In this document: positions 1-6,303 of the stretch, in pieces
How the letters are laid out: every line of letters starts with the position of its first letter
Position numbering within the stretch: the stretch's first letter is position 1
Assembly (NCBI GenBank): GCA_946478985.1
Contig: CAMLDZ010000153.1
Span: 1-6,303 of the forward strand
Length of the DNA: 6,303 bases
Direction of reading: 5' to 3'
From: an uncultured Solimonas sp.
GTDB taxonomy: Bacteria > Pseudomonadota > Gammaproteobacteria > Nevskiales > Nevskiaceae
Position numbers and translations under genes: made by a program
The notes under the pieces: generated by a model
What the model was told of the DNA's origin: nothing
Database searches by the model: none
The model's input: the letters and a program-made list of their open reading frames with translations, nothing else

Positions 1-39
1 GCGCCGATTCCGCTGACGCCGGAGTCCGAGGGCACCTGA
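1..39 (+). CDS. Possible 3' end of an upstream rightward gene (partial)
   Basis: Read from base 1, twelve codons (A-P-I-P-L-T-P-E-S-E-G-T) run to a TGA at 37-39. Eleven of the twelve end in G or C, which matches the codon style of the real genes here and makes this frame the likely coding one. The second frame stops at once; the third stays open longer but has no other support. If real, this is the C-terminal tail of a gene that begins outside the window and converges with glpD. Nothing in so short a tail identifies the protein. Confidence 0.35.
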   Translation, partial: APIPLTPESEGT

Positions 40-45
40 AGCCCG

Positions 46-68
46 GCGGCGCCGCCCAGAGGCGCCGC
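46..68. terminator. GC-rich hairpin between convergent genes, possible terminator
   Basis: Bases 46-53 (GCGGCGCC) pair perfectly with 61-68 (GGCGCCGC) around a 7-base loop. The hairpin lies between the putative TGA at 37-39 and the glpD stop codon (68-70, opposite strand), where a shared terminator of convergent genes would be expected. Neither side carries a T run, so it is not a standard rho-independent terminator. In DNA this GC-rich it may be chance. Confidence 0.3.
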
Positions 69-1621
69 TACGGCAGCGGCGGCAGGGCGTCGTGGGCGGC
101 GAGCGTGTCGAGCAGCGGCTGCCGCCAGGCATCGCCGCGCGCCAGCAGGGTCAGCGGCATGCGCCGCCGCACCACGTCTTCCAGCGACATCGCCATTTCC
201 GACCGCACCGCGTGCACGGCCTCGGCGTAGACGAACGGCACTTCGGCATCGATGCGCGCCGCCAGGCGGGCATCGGCGCCGATCAGCGCCTCGATCGCCG
301 CGACGTCGCTGCCATGACGCAGCGTCAGCCAGCGCGAGGCTTCCAGATCGACCCCGACGCCGGCCAGCTGCGCGATCGCCTGTGCCTGCCAGGATTCGAA
401 ATCGCCGGCCGGCGCGCCCGGCAGCGGCTGGCTCTGTGTGACCGGCGGCGGTGCCTTGCGGCCGAGCAGCGCATAGACCTGATCGACGATCTCGATGCTG
501 TCGTGACGCGAGGTCGTGTACTTGCCGCCGGCATGCATCAGCAGTTGCGGCTTCGGGTTGAGCACCGCGAATTCGCGGGTGATCTTCGACAGCGAGCCGG
601 CGTCCTCGGCCTGCAGCATGCGCACGCCGGCGAAACTGGCGATCACGTCCTTCTCGGTCCAGTTCAGGCCCGGCAGACCCTTGCGTACGCCGGCGATCAG
701 GTAGCGCGTCTCCTCGTCGGTAGGCAGCGCCTCGGCCGGCGCGCCGACGCTGGACTCGGTGGTACCCACCAGCGTGCGGCCGTACCACGGAATCACGAAG
801 AACACGCGACCGTCGTCGGCGGTCAGCAGGAAGGCCTCGTTGACGCCGGCGATCGCCGGCAGGATCAGGTGCGTGCCCTTGACCAGCTTGACCTTGGGCG
901 CGGCCTCGCCGAGCAAACCCGGCGCCCAGGGACCGGCGGCATTGGCGACGACCTTGGCGCGGATCGTGAAGCGCTGGCCGCCGGCCAGGTCCTCGACCTC
1001 GGCACCGCAGACCCGGCCCTGCTCCTCGATCAGCGTGCAGGCCTGCACGCGGTTGGCGCAGACCGCGCCGGCGCGCTGCGCAGCGGCGGTCACCGCCAGC
1101 GTCATCCGCGCGTCGTCCTCCTGACAGTCGCCGTAGCGGAAACCGCCGAGCAGGCGCTGCGGATCGACGAAGGGGTAATCGGCCAGCAGGCGGCGGCGGT
1201 TGAAATGGCGGTGCGGCTGCACCGGGCGGCTGCCGAGCGCCAGCATGTCGTAAAGGAACAGGCCGGCCGAGACCAGGAACGGGCTGGCGCGCGGACCCTT
1301 CCACATCGGCAGCACGAAGTTCAGCGGCCGCACCAGATGCGGCGCGATGCGATACAGCGTGCGGCGCTCGCGGAGCGCGTGACGGACCAGGCCGAACTCG
1401 TAGTTCTCCAGATAGCGCAGGCCGCCGTGGATCAGCTTGCTCGACGCCGACGAGGTTCCGGCCCCCCAGTCGCTCTTTTCGACGATCGCCACCTTCAGGC
1501 CGCGGCTGGCAGCGTCGTAGGCGGTCCAGGCCCCGTAGATGCCACCGCCGATGACCAGCAGATCGAATGCCCCATCGGCGAGCGCCGACACCGAACGCCG
1601 TAACGGAAACGCGTCAGTCAT
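68..1621 (-). CDS. glpD: FAD-dependent glycerol-3-phosphate dehydrogenase (GlpD family)
   Basis: This 517-residue protein is predicted to oxidise sn-glycerol 3-phosphate to dihydroxyacetone phosphate and pass electrons via FAD to the respiratory quinone pool, at the cytoplasmic face of the inner membrane. An N-terminal dinucleotide-binding fold holds GGGIYG (residues 25-30). The GlpD signature follows at 55-72 (GTSSASSKLIHGGLRYLE). Later family blocks are NAAGPW (227-232), VKGTHLILP (247-255), IPWYGRTLVGTTES (277-290), FAGVR (330-334) and the C-terminal FAD-contact block GGKYTT (365-370). A shorter, less conserved C-terminal domain fills about 395-515. The length is near that of E. coli GlpD (about 500), with roughly 20 extra residues before the FAD fold. 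The ATG at 1621 is used because the fold begins soon after; its ribosome site is weak. No glpK, glpF or glpR is in the window. After GGKYTT the usual TYR is replaced by TSRHDS, a small divergence. The family is clear; exact substrate and acceptor are inferred. Confidence 0.9.
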   Translation of the reverse strand: MTDAFPLRRSVSALADGAFDLLVIGGGIYGAWTAYDAASRGLKVAIVEKSDWGAGTSSASSKLIHGGLRYLENYEFGLVRHALRERRTLYRIAPHLVRPLNFVLPMWKGPRASPFLVSAGLFLYDMLALGSRPVQPHRHFNRRRLLADYPFVDPQRLLGGFRYGDCQEDDARMTLAVTAAAQRAGAVCANRVQACTLIEEQGRVCGAEVEDLAGGQRFTIRAKVVANAAGPWAPGLLGEAAPKVKLVKGTHLILPAIAGVNEAFLLTADDGRVFFVIPWYGRTLVGTTESSVGAPAEALPTDEETRYLIAGVRKGLPGLNWTEKDVIASFAGVRMLQAEDAGSLSKITREFAVLNPKPQLLMHAGGKYTTSRHDSIEIVDQVYALLGRKAPPPVTQSQPLPGAPAGDFESWQAQAIAQLAGVGVDLEASRWLTLRHGSDVAAIEALIGADARLAARIDAEVPFVYAEAVHAVRSEMAMSLEDVVRRRMPLTLLARGDAWRQPLLDTLAAHDALPPLP

Positions 1622-1800
1622 GCCTGTTTCTTGTGCGTGGTTGCCGGGTTTGCACCATGCCGGACGACGCCGGCCTGGGCCTTATGCTGTACTGCAACAC
1701 ATCCTAACCGCTGGCGCCGCCGATCGACACCCGTCGCGCGACCAACGGCCCTCGCCGCAGTTTGCATACCATCTCCATCTCGTCCCACAGAGCATTCTCA
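1622..1800. promoter_or_regulatory. Divergent intergenic region between glpD and aldo/keto reductase
   Basis: These 179 bases must hold the start signals for both flanking genes. I found no convincing sigma-70 promoter in either direction: TATGCT at 1683-1688 could be a rightward -10, but no matching -35 stands 16-18 bases before it. TGCCGG occurs at 1642-1647 and 1658-1663 as a direct repeat. A 5-bp hairpin (GCCGG/CCGGC) spans 1659-1674. None of these is strong enough to call an operator. No ORF here looks coding. Confidence 0.4.
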
Positions 1801-2829
<1,029 letters not shown>

Positions 2830-2847
2830 GCACAAGCAGCCGCGACA

Positions 2848-2882
2848 GCCCGGGGCCGGCACTGCCGGCACCGGGCCGTTTT
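2848..2882 (+). terminator. Rho-independent terminator after the aldo/keto reductase
   Basis: Bases 2848-2860 pair with 2864-2876 around a 3-base ACT loop, with a single G-A mismatch (2854/2870). Two bases later comes TTTT at 2879-2882. This is a classic terminator for the rightward transcript, starting 18 bases past its TAA. The same dyad would stop leftward transcription less well, since no T run follows on that side. The last T is shared with the stop codon of the leftward gene at 2882-3289. Confidence 0.8.
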
Positions 2883-3289
2883 CAGCCGACGGCGGACGGC
2901 TCGCGCGTCCAGCGCCAGGCCGTGAACGTCTGCAGCAGCGCCAGCGCCAGGGTCAGCGCCAGCAGCAGCAACTGGCTGGGGTCCGGCGCCTCGCTGCGCA
3001 GCGTGCCGAACAGATGCGACAGATGCGCGAGCGCGTACAGCGCGCTGAGCACCAGCATCGTCCAGCGCAGCCAGGCACCGCTGGTGTACATCAGCAGCAC
3101 GATGAACAGCATCGGCAGGAAGTTGAACAGCGTGCGCAGCACGATCAGCGAATACGGCCGCGTGCCATCGGCGGTCTTGCTGACGATATCGATGCCGTAG
3201 AACAGATCGCTGACGTGGTAATTGAAGTGCAACATCATGCACAGCAGCATCAGCAACCACAGCACCAGCAGGCGTAGGGCGGGACTCAT
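2882..3289 (-). CDS. Small multi-spanning membrane protein of unknown function
   Basis: I do not recognise this 135-residue protein. It is strongly hydrophobic, with about four likely membrane segments: residues 5-22, 46-69, 76-96 and 107-126. A polar stretch between the first two (HFNYHVSDLFYGIDIVSK, 21-38) and another around 97-106 form the main loops. His89 and His92 lie within the third segment, and His21 and His25 follow the first. The ATG at 3289 is chosen because AGGAG precedes it at good spacing; an in-frame TTG at 3310 lies upstream of that ribosome site and would include it in the coding sequence. The gene converges with the aldo/keto reductase and is divergent from the efflux operon. 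A role alongside the transporter is possible but rests only on position. High GC3 and the ribosome site support a real gene. Confidence 0.75.
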   Translation of the reverse strand: MSPALRLLVLWLLMLLCMMLHFNYHVSDLFYGIDIVSKTADGTRPYSLIVLRTLFNFLPMLFIVLLMYTSGAWLRWTMLVLSALYALAHLSHLFGTLRSEAPDPSQLLLLALTLALALLQTFTAWRWTREPSAVG

Positions 3290-3291
3290 CG

Positions 3292-3312
3292 GCACACTCC
3301 TTGTGCGCAAGG
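3292..3312 (-). promoter_or_regulatory. Ribosome site of the small membrane protein, within two alternative hairpins
   Basis: On the minus strand AGGAG lies 8 bases before the ATG at 3289, which fixes the start. In the mRNA it can be the exact loop of a 5-bp stem, GCACA/TGTGC (3306-3302 with 3296-3292). Alternatively AGG falls in the stem of an overlapping hairpin, CCTTG/CAAGG (3312-3308 with 3303-3299, loop CGCA). The two share bases and cannot form together. The stems are short, so a role in translation control is only a suggestion. Confidence 0.45.
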
Positions 3313-3328
3313 TGGAGGCTGGCGGTCG

Positions 3329-3361
3329 GCTTGCCGGTATGACCCAGCAAACGCGGCAAGC
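3329..3361. repeat. Exact 8-bp inverted repeat, candidate operator
   Basis: GCTTGCCG (3329-3336) and its exact complement CGGCAAGC (3354-3361) flank a 17-base spacer. Half-site centres are 25 bases apart. The dyad lies between the small membrane gene and the efflux operon, centred about 68 bases before the predicted operon transcription start, where an activator could bind. No regulator gene is in the window, so the protein, if any, is unknown. Chance occurrence cannot be excluded in GC-rich DNA. Confidence 0.35.
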
Positions 3362-3376
3362 ATCGTGCCGCGCCGC

Positions 3377-3406
3377 GTGACGCCCCCCGCGTCGCGCCGG
3401 TACGAT
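3377..3406 (+). promoter_or_regulatory. Possible sigma-70 promoter of the efflux operon
   Basis: GTGACG (3377-3382) matches four of six bases of the -35 consensus and TACGAT (3401-3406) four of six of the -10, with an 18-base spacer. Transcription would start near 3413, giving a leader of about 26 bases before the adaptor ATG. It is the best candidate I can see in this intergenic region. Confidence 0.35.
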
Positions 3407-3438
3407 CAGCGCTTTCGCGCGCGAATGAACGCTTCGGC

Positions 3439-4668
3439 ATGAACGATACCCACACGCTGCTCGGCCAGTTGAAAATCGATCGCGGTGACGATGAAGAACC
3501 GCCGCGCCGCGGCTGGCGCTGGCTGCTCGCCGCGCTGCTGGTGCTGCTGGCCGCCGCCGCCATCATCTGGATGATGCGCGACACCCGCGTGCCGGTCAGC
3601 GTGGCCGTGGTCAGCGTGGCGCCGGGCGGCCCGCAGGCCGCCTCGCTGCTGGATGCCTCCGGCTATGTCGTGGCGCGCCGCCGCGCCACGGTATCGGCCA
3701 AGGTCACCGGCAAGCTGCAGGAGCTGTACATCGAGGAGGGCCAGCGCGTCGAGGCCGGCGAGGTGATCGCCAGGCTCGACGACTCCAATGCGCAGGCAGC
3801 GCTGCAGGAGGCGCGGGCACGCGTCGCGCAGGCCGAGGCGAGCCTGGCCGCCGCCAGGGCCGCGGCCGCCAACATCAGGCCCATCCACGAGCGCGTGGTC
3901 GCCCAGGCCGAGGCCAATATCGTCAGCCGCGAGGCGCTGGACAACAGCAAGGCCAGCTTCGATGCGCAGCAGTACGCGCTGCGCGTCGCCGAACAGACGC
4001 TGGCGGTGGCGCGCGCCGGCCTGCTCGGCGCGCAGCGGGCTGCCGACGACACGACGGTGCGCGCGCCGTTCGCCGGCGTCATCACCCAGAAGGCGGCGCA
4101 GCCCGGCGAGATCGTCTCGCCGATATCCGCCGGCGGCGGCTTCACGCGCACCGGCATCGGCACGCTGGTGGATATGGATTCGCTGGAGATCGAGGTCGAC
4201 GTCAACGAGAACTTCATCAACCGCGTGCGATCCGGCCAGCCGGCCAGCGCGCGGCTCAACGCCTATCCGGACTGGCAGATTCCCGCCGAAGTGATCGCGG
4301 TGATTCCCACCGCCGACCGCAGCAAGGCCACCGTCAAGGTCCGCGTCGGCTTCAAGCAGAAGGACTCGAAGATCCTGCCGGACATGGGCGTGCGCGTGTC
4401 GTTTCTCAGCGAGCCGGCCACCGCGACCGGCAGCGCCACACCGGCCCTCGGCCTGCCCAGCGCAGCGGTTCAGGCCGAGGCCGGTGCCGACAGCGGCATC
4501 GTCTATGTGATCGAGGGCGAACGCGTCGCGCGTCGCAGCGTCCGCATCGGCACGCGCGACGGCGAACAGCTCACTCTGCTGTCCGGTGTCGCCGCCGGCG
4601 AGCGCGTCGCCATCGGCGACCTGGCGCGGCTCGCCGACGGTGTGCCGGTGCGCATACAGCAACCCTGA
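3439..4668 (+). CDS. Periplasmic adaptor (HlyD/RND membrane fusion protein) of an ABC export system
   Basis: A 409-residue adaptor predicted to link an inner-membrane ABC permease to outer components across the periplasm. Order: a charged cytoplasmic tail (1-27), one membrane anchor (28-45), first lipoyl half (about 83-115, VSAKVTGKLQELYIEEGQRV), an alanine-rich helical hairpin (116-200), second lipoyl half (205-229, TTVRAPFAGVITQ), a beta-barrel region (240-325) and a membrane-proximal domain (about 340-409). The anchor has no lipobox cysteine, so this is not a lipoprotein. The coiled-coil hairpin is short to medium, as in MacA-like adaptors. The ATG at 3439 has no visible Shine-Dalgarno; it overlaps the stop of a five-codon ORF. 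The ABC ATPase starts 17 bases after the stop and a permease follows, so the partner is a MacB-type ABC transporter rather than an RND pump. The family is certain; the cargo is unknown. Confidence 0.92.
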   Translation: MNDTHTLLGQLKIDRGDDEEPPRRGWRWLLAALLVLLAAAAIIWMMRDTRVPVSVAVVSVAPGGPQAASLLDASGYVVARRRATVSAKVTGKLQELYIEEGQRVEAGEVIARLDDSNAQAALQEARARVAQAEASLAAARAAAANIRPIHERVVAQAEANIVSREALDNSKASFDAQQYALRVAEQTLAVARAGLLGAQRAADDTTVRAPFAGVITQKAAQPGEIVSPISAGGGFTRTGIGTLVDMDSLEIEVDVNENFINRVRSGQPASARLNAYPDWQIPAEVIAVIPTADRSKATVKVRVGFKQKDSKILPDMGVRVSFLSEPATATGSATPALGLPSAAVQAEAGADSGIVYVIEGERVARRSVRIGTRDGEQLTLLSGVAAGERVAIGDLARLADGVPVRIQQP

Positions 4669-4675
4669 AACCCGC

Positions 4676-4685
4676 GGAGACGCCG
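4676..4685 (+). promoter_or_regulatory. Ribosome site of the ABC ATPase gene
   Basis: GGAG at 4676-4679 with a 6-base spacer supports the ATG at 4686. It is the clearest ribosome site in the operon, while the adaptor before it and the permease after it (AAGG at 5372-5375) are weaker. Confidence 0.6.
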
Positions 4686-5372
4686 ATGAGCAGCCTCGTC
4701 TCGCTGCGCAAGGTCGCCAAGCGCTACCAGCGTGGCAAGGAATCGATCGAAGTGCTGAGCCGCCTGGATCTCGACATCGCCGGCGGCGACTTCGTCGCGC
4801 TGATGGGGCCGTCCGGCTCCGGCAAGACCACGCTGCTGAACCTGATCGGCGGTCTCGACCAGCCCAGCGAGGGCGAGATCCACGTCGCCGGCCAGCGCAT
4901 CGACCGACTGCCCGCCGCGCAGCTGGCGCGCTGGCGTGCGCGCCACGTCGGCTTCATCTTCCAGTTCTACAACCTGATGCCGATGCTCACCGCACAGGCC
5001 AATGTCGAGCTGCCGCTACTGTTGACGAAGCTGTCGGCCGCACAGCGCCGTCGCCACGCGGCGATCGCGCTGCAGATCGTCGGTCTGGCCGACCGCGCGC
5101 GGCACAAGCCCAGCGAGCTGTCCGGCGGCCAGCAGCAGCGCGTCGCGATCGCCCGCGCGCTGGTCGCCGACCCCACGCTGCTGATCTGCGACGAGCCGAC
5201 CGGCGATCTCGACCGCAAGACCGCCGATGACATCCTCGGCCTGCTGCAGACCCTGAACCGCGAGCATGGCAAGACCCTCGTCATGGTCACGCACGACCCG
5301 AAGGCGGCGGAATACGCGGGCAAGCAGCTGCACATGGACAAGGGCACGCTGGTCAGCGAGCCCACGCACTGA
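4686..5372 (+). CDS. ABC transporter ATP-binding protein, MacB/LolD class
   Basis: A 228-residue stand-alone nucleotide-binding subunit that should dimerise under the membrane and drive the neighbouring permease by ATP hydrolysis. All motifs are intact: Walker [10 protein letters not shown] (41-49), Q-loop glutamine 93 in [10 protein letters not shown], signature LSGGQQQR (145-152), Walker [13 protein letters not shown] (165-176) with the catalytic Glu170, and switch His203 in VMVTHDP. FQFYNL after the Q-loop and DEPTGDLD are hallmarks of the MacB/LolD/FtsE branch, whose members act as mechanotransmission machines working on periplasmic or outer-leaflet substrates. Length matches LolD-like subunits, and no membrane domain is fused, unlike E. 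coli MacB. It lies 17 bases after the adaptor and 9 before the permease, so the three are co-transcribed. LolD itself is unlikely because an adaptor precedes it and no lolC/lolE-like pair is seen. Confidence 0.95.
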   Translation: MSSLVSLRKVAKRYQRGKESIEVLSRLDLDIAGGDFVALMGPSGSGKTTLLNLIGGLDQPSEGEIHVAGQRIDRLPAAQLARWRARHVGFIFQFYNLMPMLTAQANVELPLLLTKLSAAQRRRHAAIALQIVGLADRARHKPSELSGGQQQRVAIARALVADPTLLICDEPTGDLDRKTADDILGLLQTLNREHGKTLVMVTHDPKAAEYAGKQLHMDKGTLVSEPTH

Positions 5373-5381
5373 AGGCGGCGG

Positions 5382-6303
5382 ATGAAATACTTCCCCCTGC
5401 TGTGGGCGACGCTGTGGCGCAAGAAGGCGCGGACGCTGTTCACGCTGGCCTCGGTGGTAATCGCCTTCCTGCTGTTCGGCATGCTGCAGGGCGTCAACGC
5501 CGCGTTCGCGCAGAGTATCGACCGCGCCAATGTCAGCCGCCTGATCACCACCAGCAGCATCTCGCTGACCGAGGCGCTGCCGCTGGCGCAACTGGCGCAG
5601 ATCGAATCGGTGCCCGGCATCGAAGCGGTGTCGTATTCAAGCTGGTTCGGCTCGTACTACCAGGAGCCGAAGCAGCAGGTATTCGCTTCGCCGGTCGACA
5701 TCGCGCGGCATTTGCGCGTGGTGCCGGAGCTGCAGATCGCGCCCGCGCAGGTCGCGGCGCTGCAGCGCACCCGCGACGGCATCATCGTCGGCCAGCAGCT
5801 GCTGCAGAAATACCAGTGGAAGCTCGGTCAGCGGATCCCGCTGAGCTCGACGATCTGGACCCAGCAGGACGGCAGCTCCAGCTGGAGCTTCGAGATCGTC
5901 GGCACCTATGACGTGCCGAGCGATCCGCAGCAGACCAATGGCGCGCTGTTCAATTTCCAGTATTTCGACGAGGCCCGCACGCTGGCACGCAACCGCATCG
6001 GCTGGTGGGTGATCAAGCTGCGCGATCCGAACCAGTCGGCGCAGATCGCCGGCGCCATCGACGCACGCTTCGCCAACTCGGCGGACGAGACCAAGACGCA
6101 GAGCGAGAAGGAGTTCGCGCAATCCTTCCTCAAGCAGTTCGGCGACATCAATTTCATCGTCAACAGCATCCTCGGCGCGGTGTTCTTCACACTGCTGTTC
6201 CTGACCGGCAACACGATGATGCAGTCGGTGCGCGAGCGCATTCCCGAGCTGGCGGTGCTCAAGACGCTGGGCTTCACCGACGGCCGCGTGCTGGCGCTGG
6301 TGC
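5382..6303 (+). CDS. ABC transporter permease, MacB/FtsX type (partial, runs off the right edge)
   Basis: The first 307 residues are present; the frame is open at the window end. The N-terminus has a basic cytoplasmic start with [10 protein letters not shown] (12-21) and a first membrane helix (about 18-37). A large periplasmic domain follows (about 40-255), with [14 protein letters not shown] (77-90) and [16 protein letters not shown] (137-152), typical of the MacB periplasmic core. A second membrane helix (about 257-279) leads into [17 protein letters not shown] (282-298), the conserved cytoplasmic stretch of FtsX-like permeases that contacts the ATPase. Two further membrane helices, about 80-100 residues, should lie beyond the edge. 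The ATG at 5382 is 9 bases after the ATPase stop, with AAGG upstream at 6-base spacing. The permease should transmit ATPase motion to the periplasmic domain and adaptor. A partner permease may follow. Confidence 0.9.
   Translation, partial: MKYFPLLWATLWRKKARTLFTLASVVIAFLLFGMLQGVNAAFAQSIDRANVSRLITTSSISLTEALPLAQLAQIESVPGIEAVSYSSWFGSYYQEPKQQVFASPVDIARHLRVVPELQIAPAQVAALQRTRDGIIVGQQLLQKYQWKLGQRIPLSSTIWTQQDGSSSWSFEIVGTYDVPSDPQQTNGALFNFQYFDEARTLARNRIGWWVIKLRDPNQSAQIAGAIDARFANSADETKTQSEKEFAQSFLKQFGDINFIVNSILGAVFFTLLFLTGNTMMQSVRERIPELAVLKTLGFTDGRVLALV

Noticed and set aside
92..1603. 503-residue open frame on the plus strand opposite glpD
   Set aside because: It is antisense to a clear GlpD. Its translation is rich in Arg, Gln, His and Ala with no family motif, the usual mirror of a GC-rich gene.
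1659..1674. GCCGG/CCGGC inverted repeat before glpD, considered as a GlpR-type operator
   Set aside because: Five base pairs of pure GC in GC-rich DNA is expected by chance, and it does not resemble the A/T-flanked GlpR site of enterics.
3290..3310. TTG start at 3310 for the small membrane protein, adding seven residues
   Set aside because: The Shine-Dalgarno AGGAG lies inside this extension and points to the ATG at 3289.
3787..4060. Alanine- and GCC/GCG-rich stretch that looks like a repeat
   Set aside because: It codes the alanine-rich helical hairpin of the adaptor. No repeat unit recurs at the DNA level.
3406..4662. 418-residue open frame on the minus strand opposite the adaptor
   Set aside because: Antisense to a well-supported adaptor, with low-complexity Gly/Ala/Asp/His/Arg composition and no recognisable domain.
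5402..5911. 169-residue plus-strand frame inside the permease region
   Set aside because: The permease frame from 5382 has a proper start, membrane helices and MacB/FtsX motifs. This is the same DNA in another frame.

Overview
The window is GC-rich throughout, with codons ending mostly in G or C and no internal change in base composition. Gene content and protein style suggest a high-GC gammaproteobacterium of the Xanthomonadales/Nevskiales kind. That placement is an impression from protein family resemblance, not a test. There are no RNA genes, insertion sequences, CRISPR arrays, phage genes or signs of recent transfer.

Left part (1-2882). The first 39 bases look like the 3' end of a rightward gene entering from outside. 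It converges with a leftward glpD-type FAD-dependent glycerol-3-phosphate dehydrogenase (68-1621). Across a 179-base intergenic region, glpD diverges from a rightward aldo/keto reductase with an intact catalytic tetrad (1801-2829). The reductase ends at a strong hairpin followed by a short T run (2848-2882). This run touches the stop codon of the next, leftward gene.

Middle (2882-3438). A leftward gene encodes a 135-residue protein with about four membrane segments and no recognised family. Its start is fixed by a good Shine-Dalgarno sequence that sits inside two mutually exclusive small hairpins. A divergent intergenic region of 149 bases follows, holding an exact 8-bp inverted repeat with a 17-base spacer and a plausible sigma-70 promoter for the rightward operon.

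Right part (3439-6303). This is a tight three-gene operon that continues out of the window. It encodes a membrane-anchored HlyD/RND-type periplasmic adaptor, a MacB/LolD-class ABC ATPase with all nucleotide-binding motifs, and the first 307 residues of a MacB/FtsX-type ABC permease. Together they should form an ATP-driven efflux or envelope-export machine: ATPase on the cytoplasmic face, permease in the inner membrane, adaptor across the periplasm. The cargo cannot be read from the sequence. A second permease gene may follow beyond the right edge.

Overall this is mostly ordinary chromosomal content. The points most worth a second look are the unrecognised membrane protein, the dyad and RBS hairpins in its upstream region, and the unusual translation start of the adaptor. 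I found no convincing new multi-gene system.
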